DNA of 64,000 bases from positions 62,001 to 126,000 of the forward strand of contig JAIEQL010000001.1 of NCBI GenBank assembly GCA_019747735.1. The letters are read 5' to 3'. The translations under genes were made by a program, and so were the position numbers. The DNA comes from Chthoniobacterales bacterium. Its GTDB lineage: Bacteria; Verrucomicrobiota; Verrucomicrobiia; Chthoniobacterales; UBA6821. The notes under the pieces were generated by a model. That model searched no databases. It saw nothing but the letters and a program-made list of their open reading frames with translations, and was not told the DNA's origin. Shown one piece after another: positions 46,804 to 56,800 of the stretch. How positions within the stretch are numbered: the stretch's first letter is position 1; each line of letters begins with the position of its first letter.

Positions 46804-47620
46804 GTCCTTTTCTATTGGAAAAGTTGTTGTTGGAGGAGGGGAGCCTTTTTTTATTTTGGGTCCTTGTGTGATTGAAGGAAAAAAAAAGCTTTTTCGTGCA
46901 GCTCGCAAAATTAAAGCCATTGGTGATGAATTAGGGATTTCTTTTATTTTTAAGGCATCCTATGACAAGGCAAATAGAACCTCTGGCCTTTCCTACCGAG
47001 GTTGGGATGTTAGAGAAGGATGTGAGCTCTTAGCAGAAGTAGGAGCTTCTATTGGAACTCCCGTCACTACAGATGTTCATACTTGTGAAGAGGTGGCATT
47101 GGCAGCTCCTTTTATTGATCTCTTACAAATACCTGCTTTTCTCTGCCGGCAGACAGACTTAATTAAAGCTGCCGCCCAAACAGGGCGTGCTGTGAATGTC
47201 AAAAAGGGACAGTTTCTTGCTCCTTGGGATCTAAAGCCTATTGCTCAGAAGTTACTTGCGTCTGGTTGCAAAAATTTCTTTTTTACAGAACGCGGGACAA
47301 CGTTTGGTTATAATAATCTTGTAGCTGATATGCGTTCTCTTCATTGGATCCGTGAAGCTGGTTATCATGTCGTTTTTGATGCAACTCATTCTGTACAGCG
47401 ACCAGGAGGCGGAGGAGATCGTACCACTGGAGATGGGGTATTGGCTCCTGTTTTGGCTCGTGCAGCAATGGCAGCGGGGGTAGATGGTATTTTTTTAGAA
47501 ACACACGAAAACCCTAAAAAGGCTTTCTCAGATGGGCCTAATCAAATTCCTCATCGGTTATTGCCATCGGTCCTTAGCTCCTTACTTGCTATTCATCGTT
47601 GTTTAAACCTAAAGAAATAA
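46793..47620 (+). CDS. kdsA: 3-deoxy-8-phosphooctulonate (KDO-8-P) synthase
   Basis: It condenses phosphoenolpyruvate and arabinose-5-phosphate to KDO-8-phosphate, the first step to the KDO of LPS. The TIM-barrel signatures FILGPCVIEG, FKASYDKANRTSGLSYRG, QIPAFLCRQTDLI, VNVKKGQFLAPWD and FDATHSVQRPGG are present. The start MKTKSFSIGK overlaps the EIIA end, implying translational coupling. 275 residues is standard. Confidence 0.97.
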   Translation: MKTKSFSIGKVVVGGGEPFFILGPCVIEGKKKLFRAARKIKAIGDELGISFIFKASYDKANRTSGLSYRGWDVREGCELLAEVGASIGTPVTTDVHTCEEVALAAPFIDLLQIPAFLCRQTDLIKAAAQTGRAVNVKKGQFLAPWDLKPIAQKLLASGCKNFFFTERGTTFGYNNLVADMRSLHWIREAGYHVVFDATHSVQRPGGGGDRTTGDGVLAPVLARAAMAAGVDGIFLETHENPKKAFSDGPNQIPHRLLPSVLSSLLAIHRCLNLKK

Positions 47621-47622
47621 AG

Positions 47623-48174
47623 ATGTCCCTGCGCAGTTTTATCAGAATAGGTTGCATGTTAGGACTAGCGCTTCCCTCAGTGGTGGCTGCTCCCGCCAAT
47701 AATACTGTTGTTCAGGATTTACTCCTTACTCCAAAAAAAACAACGGCAAGTGACCCACAAGAAAACAGACCAATTGATCTTCCTGCAGTTATTGGTCAAG
47801 ATATCAAAGGCATTACCATTCCCCAATACGACGCTACTGGACATTTATCTATGCAATTTACTGCTGAAACAGCTCGTAAAATTGATGAACATCAAGTCGA
47901 GTTAGATAAATTAACTATTGAGTTTTTTGAAAAAAGTGGAAAGGGCATCACTGTAACGATGCCTCATGGTATTTTTGATTTAGCGACCAAAACTCTTTCC
48001 TCAAGCACTAGTAGTCTTTCTTCAAACACTAATGTCAGTACGGTTAGTGTGAAGCGCGAAGATTTTGATGTGGTTGGTCAATCGGCTACCTTTGATACAG
48101 CAAAACGTTTTGGGACCATGCAGGGACATGTGCATACAGAGATTCGCAATGGTGCTCCGGCTGATGAGTTATGA
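47623..48174 (+). CDS. lptC: LptC-like LPS export protein
   Basis: 183 residues beginning with a hydrophobic export signal (FIRIGCMLGLALPSVVAA). The body has the LptC/LptA-type beta-strand pattern (ITIPQYDATGHLSMQFTAETARKI, then LDKLTIEFFEKSGKG). LptC passes LPS from the inner-membrane LptBFG complex to LptA. Identity is supported by position before lptA and lptB more than by strong motifs. Its last four bases overlap lptA (ATGA). Confidence 0.7.
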   Translation: MSLRSFIRIGCMLGLALPSVVAAPANNTVVQDLLLTPKKTTASDPQENRPIDLPAVIGQDIKGITIPQYDATGHLSMQFTAETARKIDEHQVELDKLTIEFFEKSGKGITVTMPHGIFDLATKTLSSSTSSLSSNTNVSTVSVKREDFDVVGQSATFDTAKRFGTMQGHVHTEIRNGAPADEL

Positions 48175-48740
48175 AGCTCTTTTTTCTTGTTTTAGGAACG
48201 GCCTTTTTTTTGACATCATCACCCTTGGTGCGAGGGGAGACCGATTCCGCTGTTTCTGTCTCTTCTCCTGATCCTTGGAAGCTCAGTGTGGGCAGCAGTA
48301 AACCGCGCCCTAAAAATGCCCGCACCATTATTGATAACGATGATGGAGCTTGGTTTGACGATGCTACCAGTTCGCTAGAATTTAAAGGCAATGTTGTCGT
48401 TCGCGATCCACAGTTTCAATTATTTTGTGATAGACTCTATGTTGTCATGAATCCCAACCGCAAAGGGCTTCAGAAAATTGTTGCCATAGGACATGCCATC
48501 ATTGAGCAGGATAATATTAACGACCAAGGGGAACTGATCAAAACCATTGCACGTGCTGGAGAGGCTACTTATGAACCCGCTACTGGCAACATGACCTTAA
48601 AGCAACAACCTGAAATTCAACAAGGGATGAATTGCCAAGTCGCAACTGAAGAAAAAACCATTATGATTCTCAATAAAAAAGGAACATCTCAAACAGTGGG
48701 AAAGAGTCAGATTATTGTGGTTGATCCCAATAAGCACTAA
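48171..48740 (+). CDS. lptA: LptA/OstA-like periplasmic LPS transport protein
   Basis: 189 residues with a signal peptide (ending LVRGE) and an OstA-fold segment: DDATSSLEFKGNVVVRDPQFQLFCDRLYV and ARAGEATYEPATGNMTLKQQPEIQ. It would bridge the periplasm between LptC and LptD. It starts in the ATGA overlap with the preceding gene and is followed by a word repeat and lptB. Confidence 0.82.
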   Translation: MKLFFLVLGTAFFLTSSPLVRGETDSAVSVSSPDPWKLSVGSSKPRPKNARTIIDNDDGAWFDDATSSLEFKGNVVVRDPQFQLFCDRLYVVMNPNRKGLQKIVAIGHAIIEQDNINDQGELIKTIARAGEATYEPATGNMTLKQQPEIQQGMNCQVATEEKTIMILNKKGTSQTVGKSQIIVVDPNKH

Positions 48741-48750
48741 CAGAGATTCA

Positions 48751-48876
48751 GGTTGCAGGTGGCAGGGTAGAAATTAGGCTTCACTAAAAATGACCAATAA
48801 CAAAAATCTTCTTTTCCATGATTGCCAAAGGCAAGATGCTTTACGCTGTAAGCTGTAACCTGTAACCTGCAACCTT
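48751..48876. repeat. Inverted GGTTGCAGGT/ACCTGCAACC word repeat between lptA and lptB
   Basis: GGTTGCAGGTGGCAGGGTAG (48751-48770) is mirrored by GCTGTAACCTGTAACCTGCA near 48852-48871. The right arm ends a few bases before the lptB start. No gene lies between. Confidence 0.8.
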
Positions 48877-48879
48877 CCT

Positions 48880-49635
48880 ATGCAGCCCAACCAACCATCT
48901 TCTCCTCCGCCACCATCACTGCTCAAAACCGAAGGGCTCGTCAAAATTTATAATGGGCGCTCCGTGGTCAATGGGGTAGATATTCATGTTCGTCCTGGTG
49001 AAATTGTCGGCCTTTTAGGACCAAATGGTGCTGGTAAGACAACGACTTTTTACATGATCGTTGGACTGGTTCGTCCTGATGGGGGGCGTACTTTTTTTAG
49101 AGGAGTTGATGTGACTCATGAACCCATGTACAAACGAGCCCGACTTGGTATGGGATATTTGCCCCAAGAAGAATCTATTTTTCGCAAGATGACTGTTAGA
49201 GAGAATATTATGGCCATCTTACAAACCATGCCATTGACAACGAAGCAGCAGAAAGAGCGCTGCGAGGAACTACTTACTCGTTTTGGGATTGATCATTTGG
49301 AAAAAAATGAAGCCATCACGTTAAGCGGTGGAGAAAAAAGACGATTGAGTATTGCTCGTTCTTTGGTGACCAATCCCTCACTGCTCATGCTCGACGAGCC
49401 TTTTAGCGGTGTTGATCCCATTGCTGTGTACGATGTACAACAAGTTGTTTCGGATCTCCGTGATGCAGGGCTTGCCATTATTATTACAGATCACAATGTT
49501 CGTGAAACATTGGCTATTACAGATCGCGCTTATTTAATTTTTGAGGGGCGTGTCGAAAGCCAGGGAGATAAAGATTTTCTCCTGCATGATCCTATTAGTC
49601 GCAAGCTGTATTTAGGTGAACAATTTTCGATGTAG
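48880..49635 (+). CDS. lptB: LPS export ABC transporter ATP-binding protein LptB
   Basis: 251 residues. Walker A GPNGAGKTTTFYMIVG, the Q-loop YLPQEESIF, signature LSGGEKRRLSIARSL and Walker B LLMLDEPFSGVDPIAV are those of LptB, including the LptB-type KMTVRENI block. It powers extraction of LPS with LptF and LptG, which are not in the window. A 20-residue Pro-rich leader precedes the domain. Confidence 0.95.
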   Translation: MQPNQPSSPPPPSLLKTEGLVKIYNGRSVVNGVDIHVRPGEIVGLLGPNGAGKTTTFYMIVGLVRPDGGRTFFRGVDVTHEPMYKRARLGMGYLPQEESIFRKMTVRENIMAILQTMPLTTKQQKERCEELLTRFGIDHLEKNEAITLSGGEKRRLSIARSLVTNPSLLMLDEPFSGVDPIAVYDVQQVVSDLRDAGLAIIITDHNVRETLAITDRAYLIFEGRVESQGDKDFLLHDPISRKLYLGEQFSM

Positions 49636-49641
49636 AAAATT

Positions 49642-49708
49642 AGTTGAAGTTAAAAGTTAAAGTAAATTTTTGGTCTTCGGCATTAGCCTTCAACTTTTAA
49701 CTTCAACT
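49642..49708. repeat. Compact inverted GTTGAAG word repeat between lptB and hprK
   Basis: The left arm AGTTGAAGTTAAAAGTTAAA (from 49642) and the right arm CTTCAACTTTTAACTTCAAC (from 49688) pair at 20 of 21 bases around a 25-base loop with CTTCGGC. This is the cleanest locus of the word-repeat class. It lies six bases after the lptB stop and ends 12 bases before hprK. Confidence 0.9.
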
Positions 49709-49720
49709 AATTGTAAAACA

Positions 49721-50689
49721 ATGATGCCTTCTGAAAAAAAACCAACTAAACAACTCACTGTTGCTGAATTTTTTCAGTGCTATGGCAAGAAGTTGCAATT
49801 GGAATTAATAAGTGAGGATTCAGGAGTCAATCGTCCCATCAAAGAGCCGACGATTAACAGACCAGGGTTGGCCTTGGCTGGTTTTTTTCGTTATTTTGCC
49901 TACAAGCGTCTTCAGGTAGCCGGGTTTGCGGAGCTTAGTTATTTGAGGCGTCTCTCCTCACAGGAGCGTGAGACGCGACTGCGTGAACTTTTTTCACGAG
50001 ATATTCCAGGACTCATTATTGCTCGTGGTCAATCCCTCCCCTTTGAATTATTAAAAATTGCCCATGAGTTTAAAACGCCTGTTTTTTCTACTCCTCTTGT
50101 CACGATGCAGTTTATTAACGCTGCTACCATTGCTCTTGAAGAGGCTTTTGCTCCCATTGTTTCTGAATTTGGAAGTATGGTTGATATCCTTGGTATTGGT
50201 GTTCTTATCAAGGGGGAGAGTGGAATTGGCAAAAGCGAATGTGTGTTAGGTCTTATTGAGCGCGGGCATAGCCTCGTCAGCGATGATATCACTCGTTTTC
50301 GTAACCTCGAAGATCGAGAGCTTATTGGGACTAGCAGTGAATTAACACGCTTTCATATGGAAGTACGAGGAATAGGAATTATTGATGTTACCGCCATTTT
50401 TGGTATTGGCTCTGTTCGCTTAGAAAAACGCCTCGATCTTGTTGTTACACTTCAAGATTGGAATGAGGTAACGCATGTTGATCGCACAGGACTCGATCAT
50501 CATTTCTTAACAATCCTTGGGTTAGAGGTGCCACATGTGATCATTCCTGTTCGCACAGGGCGTGATCTTGCTCGATTGGTAGAAGTTGCTGCGTTGGATC
50601 AAAAACTCAAATCCATGGGACATAACGCAGCAGAAGAATTTAACAGTCGTTTACTCCAGGCTATGAAAACAATAAAAAATAGTACATAG
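49721..50689 (+). CDS. hprK: HPr kinase/phosphorylase
   Basis: HprK phosphorylates HPr on its regulatory serine and reverses this with phosphate. The P-loop is GESGIGKSE (near residue 169), followed by LVSDDIT and the HprK capping signature EVRGIGIIDV. The N-terminal domain (residues about 10-140) has the usual GLIIARG...SLPFELL pattern. The start is at the double ATG after the repeat; the frame is open upstream, but only through repeat sequence. Confidence 0.95.
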   Translation: MMPSEKKPTKQLTVAEFFQCYGKKLQLELISEDSGVNRPIKEPTINRPGLALAGFFRYFAYKRLQVAGFAELSYLRRLSSQERETRLRELFSRDIPGLIIARGQSLPFELLKIAHEFKTPVFSTPLVTMQFINAATIALEEAFAPIVSEFGSMVDILGIGVLIKGESGIGKSECVLGLIERGHSLVSDDITRFRNLEDRELIGTSSELTRFHMEVRGIGIIDVTAIFGIGSVRLEKRLDLVVTLQDWNEVTHVDRTGLDHHFLTILGLEVPHVIIPVRTGRDLARLVEVAALDQKLKSMGHNAAEEFNSRLLQAMKTIKNST

Positions 50690-50714
50690 TTGTTCGTTTT
50701 TATACTTTTGTCGG

Positions 50715-50848
50715 ATGGATTTTAGGTTTTTTTACGCAGGAATTTTAGATGCTAGCCAGAGGTCAGAGCTTGGTGCTGCCGACGTAAGAGCAAGCTCTGA
50801 CAACGCTGCTAGCGCCAAAAAAAACCAGTAAAAATTTCTAAAATTCAT
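50715..50848. repeat. 134-bp long palindrome between hprK and ptsH
   Basis: Outer arms ATGGATTTTAG/CTAAAATTCAT and inner arms GCTAGCC...GGTCAGAGCTTG / CAAGCTCTGAC...GCTAGC fold the whole stretch into one imperfect hairpin with a loop of about 18 bases (TGCTGCCGACGTAAGAG). Its core does not match the A-D family. No ORF. Confidence 0.75.
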
Positions 50849-50893
50849 TCGAGAAAGGTATATAGAAACGTTCTTTTTTCGAATGCTTTCACA

Positions 50894-51169
50894 ATGATAC
50901 CACACGTTACTAAAGAATTTATTATTAAAAACTCCAACGGCTTGCATGCTCGTCCAGCGGCTCTTTTTGTGAAAACTTCCAGTCGTTTTCAGTCGGAAGT
51001 ATGGGTTGAAAAAGAGGGGGAGCGTGTCAATGGAAAAAGCATTATGGGGCTGATGATGCTTGCTGCTGCTCAAGGGACAGTGCTTCGTGTGATTGCTGAA
51101 GGAGAAGACGCATTAGATCTGCTTCAAGCATTAGAGGCTCTGGTAGAGGCTCATTTTGGAGAAGAGTAA
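50894..51169 (+). CDS. ptsH: Phosphocarrier protein HPr
   Basis: 91 residues. The EI-phosphorylated His lies in NGLHARPAALFV (His18 here) and the HprK target Ser in NGKSIMGLMMLAA (near residue 49), so both control sites are intact. It carries phosphate from EI to EIIA. ptsI follows after 14 bases. Confidence 0.96.
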   Translation: MIPHVTKEFIIKNSNGLHARPAALFVKTSSRFQSEVWVEKEGERVNGKSIMGLMMLAAAQGTVLRVIAEGEDALDLLQALEALVEAHFGEE

Positions 51170-51183
51170 AAATGGGAGGTTTC

Positions 51184-52989
51184 ATGAAACAGCAATCTGA
51201 TAGTACATCTCGTCTATGTGGCACAACTCAACTCGGGCTAGAGCGCCACTTTCAGGGAATTGCTGTGGCTCCAGGCATTGTGGAGGGTCCACTCTCTATT
51301 TATCAACCACTGAAAGAAGAAATTCCTTTTTATTCGATTACGGAACAAGAAATCAAAGACGAAATAAAGCGTTTTAAAACAGCACTCCAAGCGACTCAGC
51401 AAGAATTACTCACTATTCAGAAACAACTGGCGTCTTCAGTGACAAGTAGTGATATGAATCTTTTCGATGCTCACTTACTTGTGTTAGAAGACCCTAGTTT
51501 GTTAAGTGAAATTTTAGAATTGTTACACCAGGAAAAACTTAACATCGAGCACATCTTTAATACAGTGATGCAGCGCTCTTGTAGTAATTTGAGTAAAGTT
51601 GAAAATCCTTATTTGAGAGAACGTGCTCTTGATATAGAAGATGTCTCGCGGAGGATTCTTCATCATCTTTTAAAAAAGCCCGCTCTTCCTTCCTGTCATC
51701 ATGGTGAGCATCCTATCATTGTTACTCACATGCTGACGCCATCGGATGTCGCTATTTTGCACCGAGATCATCAGGCTGCTTTTGCTACAGAGGTCGGCAG
51801 CAAAACTTCTCATACAGCCATTTTGGCAAGAGCTATGGGTGTTCCTGCGGTGATCGGATTAAATCGGCTCCTTGGTGAAGTCACCGAAGGAGAGCCTGCG
51901 CTGTTAGATGGATATCATGGATTACTCATTGTCAATCCCAGTGCAGAGACGCTGCGGCGATATCGACGGATGCGGCTCCAGGAGAAACATCTTGATAAAG
52001 ATCTTGAAAAAATCCGAGAGACCCCTTCCACCACTCAAGATGGGCGTCATATCATTTTGTCCGCAAATATCGAACTTCCCAAAGAAGTGAATGATTTGAA
52101 AAAAAGTGGAGCAGCAGGAATTGGTCTTTATCGTACAGAGTTTCTCTATTTGCATCGCACGACTCCTCCGAGTGAAGAAGAGCAATATCAGGTTTTTCGA
52201 ACCATTGCTGATCAATCAAAGCCCTACCATGCCATCATTCGTACCTTTGATATTGGAGGGGATAAACCAATCTCTTTTTTATCACTTCCTAAAGAGGCTA
52301 ATCCCTTTTTGGGATGCCGCGGCATTCGATTGGCCTTGCAACATAAAGAGCTATTTAAGGTGCAACTTCGTGCCATCTTACGTGCTGCTGCTGTTGGCAA
52401 TCTTCGGATGATGTACCCGATGATCTCTGGACTGGAGGAGCTTGGTGAAGCTAATGCTATTTTGGAAGAAGCCAAGCAAGAGCTTCGCAAGCGTCGTGTT
52501 CCTTTTAAAGAAGATCTCGAAGTAGGAATGATGATTGAAGTGCCTAGTGCAGCGATGATTGCCGATCTCTTGGCGCGTGAAGTCGCTTTTTTTAGTATTG
52601 GTACTAACGATCTCATTCAATATTTAACCAGTATTGACCGTGGTAATGAGTCCATTGCTTATCTTTACAATCCAGCACATGCAGGAGTGATTCGCATGCT
52701 AAAACTTATTGTGGATGCAGCTCACCAAGAAGGTATTTGGGTTGGTGTTTGTGGAGAGTTGGCGGGAGATGTCATTTTCACTCCCATCCTTGTTGGACTT
52801 GGCGTCGATGAATTGAGTGCTAGTTCCATTTTTATTCCTAGAATTAAGAAAGCTATTCAAAGCCTTACTCTTCCTGTTTGTCAGGAATTAGTTTCCAAAT
52901 TACTCGATGGAGAGAGTGCTGTAAAAAATTACACGCATTGCCTTCATTTGGCGCAGCGCTATTATGGCGCCTTGTTCACAACAGAATAA
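51184..52989 (+). CDS. ptsI: PTS enzyme I (phosphoenolpyruvate--protein phosphotransferase)
   Basis: About 601 residues. The active His lies in the GSKTSHTAILARAMGVPAV block, the PEP-binding barrel has GIGLYRTEFLYL, RTFDIGGDKPISFL and the C-terminal GVCGELAGD. It starts the relay PEP to HPr to EIIA. GGGAGG lies just before the ATG at 51184; an ATG at 51172 without such a signal would add four residues. Confidence 0.95.
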   Translation: MKQQSDSTSRLCGTTQLGLERHFQGIAVAPGIVEGPLSIYQPLKEEIPFYSITEQEIKDEIKRFKTALQATQQELLTIQKQLASSVTSSDMNLFDAHLLVLEDPSLLSEILELLHQEKLNIEHIFNTVMQRSCSNLSKVENPYLRERALDIEDVSRRILHHLLKKPALPSCHHGEHPIIVTHMLTPSDVAILHRDHQAAFATEVGSKTSHTAILARAMGVPAVIGLNRLLGEVTEGEPALLDGYHGLLIVNPSAETLRRYRRMRLQEKHLDKDLEKIRETPSTTQDGRHIILSANIELPKEVNDLKKSGAAGIGLYRTEFLYLHRTTPPSEEEQYQVFRTIADQSKPYHAIIRTFDIGGDKPISFLSLPKEANPFLGCRGIRLALQHKELFKVQLRAILRAAAVGNLRMMYPMISGLEELGEANAILEEAKQELRKRRVPFKEDLEVGMMIEVPSAAMIADLLAREVAFFSIGTNDLIQYLTSIDRGNESIAYLYNPAHAGVIRMLKLIVDAAHQEGIWVGVCGELAGDVIFTPILVGLGVDELSASSIFIPRIKKAIQSLTLPVCQELVSKLLDGESAVKNYTHCLHLAQRYYGALFTTE

Positions 52990-52991
52990 TT

Positions 52992-53774
52992 ATGATTATC
53001 TTTCTTTTTCTCCTACTTTTCCTGCCTTCCCTGCTCTCGGCGCAGGAGGCTACAGTTGTTCCAAAAATCGAGACGTCTGCGCAAACTCAGACGCCAAGCC
53101 CGTCACAGGCTAGTGCTCTTTCTCCTGTAGCAACCTCTTCTGCAGAGCCTGTAGTTACTCCAGAAAAGGAGACCAATGCTCCCTCTCCTGAGCCATCATC
53201 AGCATCTTCGCCATCGGTCAATTCTGTAACTCCTGTAGATCCTTCTGCAGAAGTTTCTCAGGAGTTAACGCCTTCTAGTACCCCTGCTGTTTCCGAAGAA
53301 TCTACTGCCGGGGATACTAATGCTCCCATTGCTGACCAAGCCGAAGAGCCATTAAAAGCTCCTTTAGAGAAGCCACCTGAGAGTATTGAAAAAAAAGAAG
53401 GGCAGATAAAAATTCGTTATTACCAAGTGCGTGCTCGAGTTGAAAATGATCCCGAGGTTGCTGCCATCAAGCAACAGGCCAACACTGCTGTGAGCGATGA
53501 AAGAAAACGTCAAGCATTGCGAGCTTACTATGAACTTCTTTTTAAAAAAATGAAGAGCATCGATGCCTCCATTAGTGATCGTTGTGATACCATGCAGGCT
53601 GCTTATTTGAGGCGATTAGAGCAATCATCGCTAGAGCCAACAGTCCCGCTAACGCCCTTTGTGAGCCCTTCCCCATCCACGGAGAAAAAAGAAACAACTC
53701 CCACTAAGGCCTCTCCAACGCCCGCTCCTACTATTTCCAAAAAAAAGAAGCGGCACTCGTTAGGGAATAGCTGA
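52992..53774 (+). CDS. Secreted Pro/Ser/Thr-rich hypothetical protein
   Basis: 260 residues. A strong signal peptide (MIIFLFLLLFLPSLLSA) leads into a long low-complexity P/S/T/A/E tract (about residues 20-135, e.g. PSPEPSSASSPSVNS). A short charged helical domain follows (KIRYYQVRARVENDPEVAAI, then ERKRQALRAYYELLFKKMKS), and the end is Pro/Thr- and Lys-rich. It resembles a cell-envelope linker protein. The ATG two bases after ptsI is chosen because it exposes the signal peptide. Function unknown. Confidence 0.65.
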   Translation: MIIFLFLLLFLPSLLSAQEATVVPKIETSAQTQTPSPSQASALSPVATSSAEPVVTPEKETNAPSPEPSSASSPSVNSVTPVDPSAEVSQELTPSSTPAVSEESTAGDTNAPIADQAEEPLKAPLEKPPESIEKKEGQIKIRYYQVRARVENDPEVAAIKQQANTAVSDERKRQALRAYYELLFKKMKSIDASISDRCDTMQAAYLRRLEQSSLEPTVPLTPFVSPSPSTEKKETTPTKASPTPAPTISKKKKRHSLGNS

Positions 53775-53882
53775 CCTTATTTTTGGATTGTAGAAAGAGG
53801 GTTGAGTTGAACCTTCAAAGAAAAGGGTGATTTTAGAAAAAGAGACTTATAGTTTTTCTTTTTTTTTCATAAAAACCAACTC

Positions 53883-56800
53883 ATGAAAAAACTTTCTCTC
53901 CTATTTTTGTTAAGCCTGCTTTGGGCTTCTCCTGCGCAGCTGCGTGCTATGATGGAAGAAGAGAAAGACCCAAAAGAGGAACAATCAAAAAATCAAGGGC
54001 CCCTTGAGTACAGCAAGGAGCAAGAAGAAAAAGCTCTTATCGACAGTGTTGGACCAAGCCGTGGTGGGCGCACAACAGAACTCATCAAAGTGACTAGCAG
54101 TGTCAACAGCGAAGAACCTAGAGACCAAGGAGCTCAAAAACAATTTGATGCTGATACCGATTCTGACTATGGAGAAAACCCTCATGATTGGGAGGACGAA
54201 GGTAACGAAAATCTGAGCCTAAAAGATTTTAGAAGAGCTTTAAGAAAAGAGATCCATCGCAATGCTCCACGCCTCATCATCATTCACAAGAGCGATGGAA
54301 AGAATGTGATTAAAGCTGTCCCAGAAAATCCAGACGCGCTCATTGCAAACGGTATTGAAGATCGTGAAATCACCAACCTTCTCAAAGAGCTTCTCGCTTT
54401 AGAACACCCCTCCATCAACGTTGAAGACCTTTGTGTTTCCGATTCCCCCTTAAGCAGTGAAAAACTTAAAATAATATTTGATCGCATCGACCGCGCTATT
54501 GCAGAACAAAAGAAAGCTTCTGCTCGCATTCTCCCAGGCTCGGATCAAGAACAGCTGGCATCGATTCTTCATAACATCATTTTAAAACGGGAAGAAAAGC
54601 CCAGTAGCCACTATGCCGAAGCTGATAAAATCTGGGTCCAGCAGCAACAAGCTTGGGAAGAGAAAACCATCCTTGAGCGAGAATTTAAAAACAGAGCCGC
54701 TCTGAAAAAACAAGCCAAGAACTTTTCGGATCAAGTCCAAGACGCCCATGACAAAATCGATCTTGAAAACACCATGGCAGGACGCCTTGCTCATATTGCA
54801 GAAAAAACAGCCGTTCTCTGCGCTATGGTTCCTGAGCCACATGTTCAAATTCTTGGAGAAGTCGCTGCTGGCGTCGCTTGGAGCGCTGATAAATTTAATA
54901 AAATTTGGAATGAGCGCGATGTCAAAGCTGCTAAAGCCGCGCTGCAAGAAATTGAAACAGCTCTTAAGGAAACGAGCGAAAAATTAACAGACGCCGATGA
55001 AAGGGTAGGTACACTTAAAAATAGAGCCGAAAAGCAAGAGACCTACGCTCGTCATGCCGAGGCTCAAAGACGAAAAACAGTAGCTGAAACACTTCACCCT
55101 CCCGCAAGTCGTAGCGAGGCTGATTGGAACAGTTGGGCCACACAAATAGTCACCGAAGGAAAAGGGGAGCCTGCTTGGATTGCACACCTCATGGAAGGTG
55201 GTATGGCTGATCCCACTTGGGTAGCAGAAGAAACAGAGAGAGCTTGGAAAAAACGGCTCATTGTTGATGAGGAAAAAATTCGGCAGCAAAAAAAAGAATT
55301 TAAAGAACATATGAGGCCGCTCAATCGAGAGCGTTACAAAAATAATAAAGCTCTCCAGAAAGCTCAGAGAGAGGAACAGACCACTCAAAAGGAATTTGAA
55401 GAACAACGAGAAAAACACCAGAAGTTAAAAACCGAACTAGAAACCTTAGGGCAAACTCAAGAAGCCTTTGAGTCAAAATATCAAGAAGTCGCAGAAGCTG
55501 CTCAAGAACTCACTCTCAAGGAAAAAGCTTGGTTAGAAGCTCAAGAAAGATTAACTCATCAAGATACAGAAACCCTCACTCATAAAAACGTACATGCCAT
55601 TGAAAAAACTCTTATCCTCAGACACCTCAACCGCTCCCTTGATCAAGTAAAAATCGATGCACTCGCTTGGGGCTACAATAACCAACTAACCAGCTGGCTC
55701 GCCTATCGTCTGCCAGAGCACGTTGGAGAGCAAACACCTCCACAACCTAAAACAGGAGGATCCATTCCTCAACCCATTCGCTTAGATGAAGAACTAGAAA
55801 AACTAGGGAGAAGACTTTGGGCTCAGAAAAAACGGGCTTCCAGCGCTCAGACCTTTTCTTTAATGGAACATCAAGGTGGAGAAAAAAAAGAAGAATTACT
55901 TGAAACAGAAAAGGAAACTCCTCTTAAAGAAACAGCTAAACCACCAAGTGTCGCTGAACTTGTAGCATCCATCATCATCCCAACTCAAAAAGATCGTGAC
56001 CGTTGGCAGGCTAGGAAAGATGCCGACGAGCGCTTGCGCGAACGTGATGCTCTTTTTGCTGAGAAACAAGAACGTCGTGCCAGCATGAGTGAACCAAAAG
56101 GTGTAAGATCGCGCTTAGATAGTATAACAAGCCTTTTTAGTTGGAGCGGACAATCTATCGCAGGAACAATTCTTGGTAGCATTAATCTCAAATCTGAAGT
56201 TCAAAAACTCAGACGAGCAGCTACCCAAAAAGTAACCGATGCCGAAAAATTATGGTTCGACCTCGTTCAAGAAGCTCATGCAGAAATAGGAGGTATTCCT
56301 TATGTCGATAAGGAAACAATCAATGATGAAGAAGAATGGAAAAAAATTAATGACAAAGAAATAGCAAAACATTGGGAACAAGCTGATCGTGCAGCTGCAA
56401 AAGCCTGGGAAGAGCGTGCCCTTCTTCAAAAAGAGGTCACCCTCGCTACTCACATCAAGGATGAGGAAGAGTGGAACAACGATATCGACCGTTGGATTGC
56501 AAAAGAAGAAGCTGACAAGCTAACTGATTTATTTGGAAAGGCTATTGCTCTGGAAGAGAGCCTTGCAGCTCAGCAACAATCACGCGATCCTGCTTGGCAA
56601 GAAGCCTACAACAAAGCAGTCCAAGAAGTAGACCGCCTTCGTCCTTTAGTAAAAGCCGCAAAGAAAAAATGGATTGCTTTAGCCAACGAGGAGGAGAGCG
56701 TGAGCATGGCTCTTGAGGAAAGAGACGAAGCTGCTGCAGAAGAGGCTCGAAAAAAATTAGAACCGCTAGACCGTGCTGCCATGGGGCTTTGGAAAAAAGT

